The notes beneath the pieces were generated by a model that saw only the letters and a program-made list of their open reading frames with translations, did not search any database and was not told the DNA's origin. The position numbers and the translations under genes were made by a program. Below, piece by piece: positions 61,660 through 64,000 of a stretch of DNA of 64,000 nucleotides. The DNA is from Solibacillus sp040273735. Lineage in GTDB: Bacteria; Bacillota; Bacilli; Bacillales_A; Planococcaceae. Position 1 is the stretch's first letter, and the number at the start of each line of letters is the position of its first letter. The stretch is from the NCBI RefSeq assembly GCF_040273735.1, contig NZ_JBELZM010000019.1:1-64000 (forward strand), given 5' to 3'.

Positions 61660-62310
61660 ATGAAAAATAAGTTAATGCCTTTATTGGGGTTGTTTTTTAT
61701 TGGTCTAATACTTTTCTTCATTTTTGATATATCTAAAAGTGAAGAAGTTGTGCCAAATGATGTAGTGACTACCGCTAGTAAGCATAATGATAATGTCTAT
61801 TATAGCATTGATAAAGAACTTCATTTTAATTTAGGAATTGATACACATGTTTTAGAGTTTTTTGAAAGAGAGAATAAAAGCATAGGAGAGGCAAATACAA
61901 ATAAGATGGGATTTGGTTTAGAGAAATCCTCAATGAATGTATATTTCTTTGATTTTAAAAATGTTGAAGCTACGACGCTTGCCGAAAAGAACTACGAAGA
62001 GTTTGATGCTAAAACAAAGGGTGTTATAAGAACACCTGAAGGCAATTTTAATTTCGAAAGTGATGGCTATTTACATGTTGTGAAATTATCTGATGAGCAA
62101 ACTATCTATTCAGGTCGTTTTAAGGGGAATTTCAAAAATAAACAGACAGAGGAAGCATTCTTCTTAACAATGCGATTTAATCCCGAAACAGAACAAATAG
62201 ACGTATCTTTTACAAGTGGAGTAATCGGAGATAATGCGATTTTATCTTTTGGTAAGTCTTTTATAACCGACGCACAGTTTAACGAAATTGAAGAAACGAT
62301 TAGAAGATAA
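61660..62310 (+). CDS. Hypothetical membrane-anchored protein
   Basis: A 216-residue protein with one N-terminal transmembrane segment (LMPLLGLFFIGLILFFIF) and a hydrophilic outer domain rich in Phe, Asn and Glu. No cysteine lipobox. Motifs such as NKMGFGLEKSSMNVYFFDFK and EAFFLTMRFNPETEQIDVSF suggest a beta-rich domain. Family not recognised. TTAGGAGG precedes the ATG. Monocistronic by spacing. Confidence 0.7.
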   Translation: MKNKLMPLLGLFFIGLILFFIFDISKSEEVVPNDVVTTASKHNDNVYYSIDKELHFNLGIDTHVLEFFERENKSIGEANTNKMGFGLEKSSMNVYFFDFKNVEATTLAEKNYEEFDAKTKGVIRTPEGNFNFESDGYLHVVKLSDEQTIYSGRFKGNFKNKQTEEAFFLTMRFNPETEQIDVSFTSGVIGDNAILSFGKSFITDAQFNEIEETIRR

Positions 62311-62483
62311 AAAATGAGTAAGTTGTACCTGTTTGTCATTACATAGGCATAAATGTTTTATGAGTGTTTTATTAAATATTAATCCTGCTGCCACAAACGA
62401 AATATATAACTATAAAAGTCTCTCCGTATTCAACTACATAGGCGATTTTTTATCTGATATTCGCCAATTCAATATTTAGTTTA

Positions 62484-62520
62484 GAAAGAGTAATCAAGTG
62501 GCTTGTATTACTCTTTTTTG
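62484..62520 (+). terminator. Rho-independent terminator, second copy of the AAAGAGTAA family
   Basis: AAAGAGTAAT / ATTACTCTTT with inner CAAG/CTTG, then T6. Nearly the same outer stem as the terminator at 19391, whose inner stem is ACAG/CTGT. Confidence 0.82.
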
Positions 62521-62675
62521 TTTTTCTGTATACACTGCATTGTCTCACGTTATACTTCATTACCCTTTTGTTTTAAAGGTGACCCATGAATTATACAGTA
62601 CAAGATATACTCAGAAAAATTCCCCTTTCTTGAATATAAACGGATAAATTCGGGTATAAAGCATAGTGGTAGGTT

Positions 62676-62690
62676 TAATATTGTTTATAA
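62676..62690 (+). promoter_or_regulatory. Candidate PerR box before the catalase gene
   Basis: TAATATTGTTTATAA agrees with the Per box TTATAATNATTATAA at 11 of 14 informative positions and is 28 bases before the catalase start. PerR control of catalase by peroxide is usual in Bacillales. Confidence 0.45.
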
Positions 62691-62717
62691 GTAATGTATT
62701 TTAGAGGAGGTTTTATT

Positions 62718-64000
62718 GTGGCAGAGAACAAAGACAAACATATTGCAAAAAAAGAGGATGGGGAACGTGAAATTCTGACTACTCGTCAAGGACACCCTGT
62801 AAGAGACAACCAGAATATCCGTACAGTTGGTAACCGTGGACCGGCTACTTTAGAAAATTATCATTTCATTGAAAAAATTTCACACTTTGACCGGGAAGAG
62901 GTTCCTGAACGCGTAGTACATGCACGTGGCTCAGGTGCTTTCGGTTATTTTGAAACTTACGGTAAGGTTGGAGATGAGCCTGTAGAAAAATATACCCGTG
63001 CAAAAGTCTTTTCTGGAGCCGGTAAGCAAACGCCACTTATGGTGCGTTTTTCTACAGTGGCAGGTGCAAAGGATTCACCTGAGACTGCACGAGATCCGCG
63101 CGGCTTTGCAGTGAAAATGTATACGGAAGATGGTAACTGGGATCTTGTAGGCAACAATTTAAAGATTTTCTTTATTCGTGATGCTATGAAGTTCCCTGAT
63201 ATGATTCATGCTTTTAAAGCAGATCCGGCTTCCAACGTACCGAATCCACAGCGTATGTTTGACTTTGTTTCACGTACACCGGAAGCGACGCATATGATTA
63301 CATTCCTATTTTCACCTTGGGGTATTCCAGCGACATACCGCCATATGCAGGGTTCAGGTGTTAACACATATAAATGGGTTAATGAAGAAGGTAAAGCTGT
63401 ACTTGTGAAGTATCATTGGGAACCAAAACAGGGTATCCGCAATTTGACTCAAGAAGAAGCAAACTCCATTCAGGCTAAAAACGTAGGACATGCTACACAG
63501 GACTTATACGAATCAATTGAACGTGGAGAGTATCCAGAGTGGGAACTGTTCGTCCAAATTATGGAGGATGACTATCATCCAGAACTTGATTTCGATCCAC
63601 TTGATGACACGAAACTATGGCCGGAAGATAAGTTCCCTTGGTTGCCTGTAGGTCGTATGGTGCTTAACCGCAACCCTGAAGATTTCCATGCAGAAATCGA
63701 GCAGGCTGCATTCGGTACTGGTGTTCTAGTAGATGGTATGGATTTTTCAGACGATAAAATGCTGCAAGGGCGTACATTCTCTTACTCAGATACCCAGCGT
63801 TACCGTGTAGGCTCAAACTACTTGAAATTGCCAGTCAACGCACCAAAGGCACCGGTTCGTACAAATCAGCAGCGTGGACAGATGGATACGCGTGATCCTA
63901 AAGAATCCGGTGAAAACCCACATATTAATTATGAGCCGTCAATGATTGGTGGCTACCGTGATGCAGGGGATAAAGCATATCCACCACATCAGCCGTCCTA
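62718..64000 (+). CDS. katA: Catalase (3' end outside window)
   Basis: Monofunctional haem catalase: 2 H2O2 to O2 and water. Catalytic His is in VVHARGSGAFGYFE (~residue 74), catalytic Asn in NWDLVGNNLKIFF (~147), and the haem tyrosine lies in GRTFSYSDTQRYRVGSNY (~355). The first 427 residues of ~480-490 or more are in the window. The GTG start follows AGAGGAGG. The motif region near the proximal Tyr (SYSDTQRY) is like other Bacillales small-subunit catalases. It may be katA or the sporulation-type katX; I cannot separate them with the C-terminus missing. Confidence 0.92.
   Translation, partial: MAENKDKHIAKKEDGEREILTTRQGHPVRDNQNIRTVGNRGPATLENYHFIEKISHFDREEVPERVVHARGSGAFGYFETYGKVGDEPVEKYTRAKVFSGAGKQTPLMVRFSTVAGAKDSPETARDPRGFAVKMYTEDGNWDLVGNNLKIFFIRDAMKFPDMIHAFKADPASNVPNPQRMFDFVSRTPEATHMITFLFSPWGIPATYRHMQGSGVNTYKWVNEEGKAVLVKYHWEPKQGIRNLTQEEANSIQAKNVGHATQDLYESIERGEYPEWELFVQIMEDDYHPELDFDPLDDTKLWPEDKFPWLPVGRMVLNRNPEDFHAEIEQAAFGTGVLVDGMDFSDDKMLQGRTFSYSDTQRYRVGSNYLKLPVNAPKAPVRTNQQRGQMDTRDPKESGENPHINYEPSMIGGYRDAGDKAYPPHQPS

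Noticed and set aside
62630..62660. SigB-type promoter before catalase (GGGTAT at 62653)
   Set aside because: No GTTT-type -35 box lies at the right distance, so a SigB promoter is not supported.
1..64000. tRNA, rRNA, CRISPR arrays, IS elements or prophage genes
   Set aside because: I looked for cloverleaf ends, spaced identical repeats and transposase, integrase or phage motifs and found none.

Overview
The window looks like chromosomal DNA of a low-GC Gram-positive, endospore-former-type Firmicute. Gene content (PdxS, a guanine riboswitch before an NCS2 permease, the glpD/glpP/glpF/glpK regulon with GlpP-type leaders, YtxH, CstA, YtrA-like GntR with an ABC pair, a bacillopeptidase F-like protease), strong AGGAGG ribosome sites, frequent TTG/GTG starts and AT-rich composition point to Bacillales. 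A Planococcaceae-like genus such as Solibacillus or Lysinibacillus is my inference; no rRNA or other marker is present to settle it. I saw no tRNA, rRNA, CRISPR array, insertion sequence or prophage.

Layout. 1-4.4 kb: pdxS (cut by the window edge), a deaminase, a small XRE regulator/membrane-protein pair, an RNA cyclic phosphodiesterase and a DUF2500 protein, separated by copies of a repeated terminator-like palindrome. 4.5-19.3 kb: a catabolic block, all on the plus strand: acyl-CoA dehydrogenase, MFS transporter, acyl-CoA ligase, a complete oligopeptide-type ABC importer (fused double ATPase, two permeases, binding lipoprotein), MBL-fold hydrolase, SDR dehydrogenase, two MaoC/HotDog dehydratase subunits, thiolase and a TetR regulator. 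Together these encode uptake, CoA activation and one full beta-oxidation round, with a MaoC-type hydratase pair and an SDR in place of the usual crotonase/HADH enzymes. Two cre-like sites and a pair of TetR-like palindromes lie inside it.

19.6-24.7 kb: a GntR/ABC operon with a palindromic promoter-operator, an S9 peptidase and two small minus-strand genes. 24.8-33 kb: an accessory-like run of small single-gene units (P-loop kinases, DinB, GNATs, nucleotidyltransferase, alpha/beta hydrolase, microproteins, polysaccharide deacetylase), ending in an ECF sigma factor with an ECF-type promoter and a partner protein that joins a membrane anchor to a degenerate LCP domain. 34.4-38.1 kb: a guanine riboswitch with NCS2 permease, NUDIX genes (one frameshifted), DUF4279 and a zinc-ribbon protein.

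38.1-43.2 kb: the glycerol regulon glpD, glpP, glpF, glpK; the leaders of glpD and glpFK share a motif directly before their terminators, as expected of GlpP antitermination. 43.2-50.2 kb: a truncated AHSA1 gene, a LysM-CAP secreted protein, a ~1500-residue secreted subtilase and a small membrane protein. 50.2-58.2 kb: a relic gene, a HAD phosphatase, YtxH (with two decayed partial copies nearby), CstA, an aldehyde dehydrogenase, an APC permease and a LysE exporter. 58.3-64 kb: an Asn-rich microprotein, an L7/L12-like mini protein, a frameshifted DUF3219 gene, a luciferase-like oxidoreductase, small hypotheticals and the start of a catalase gene with a PerR-box-like site.
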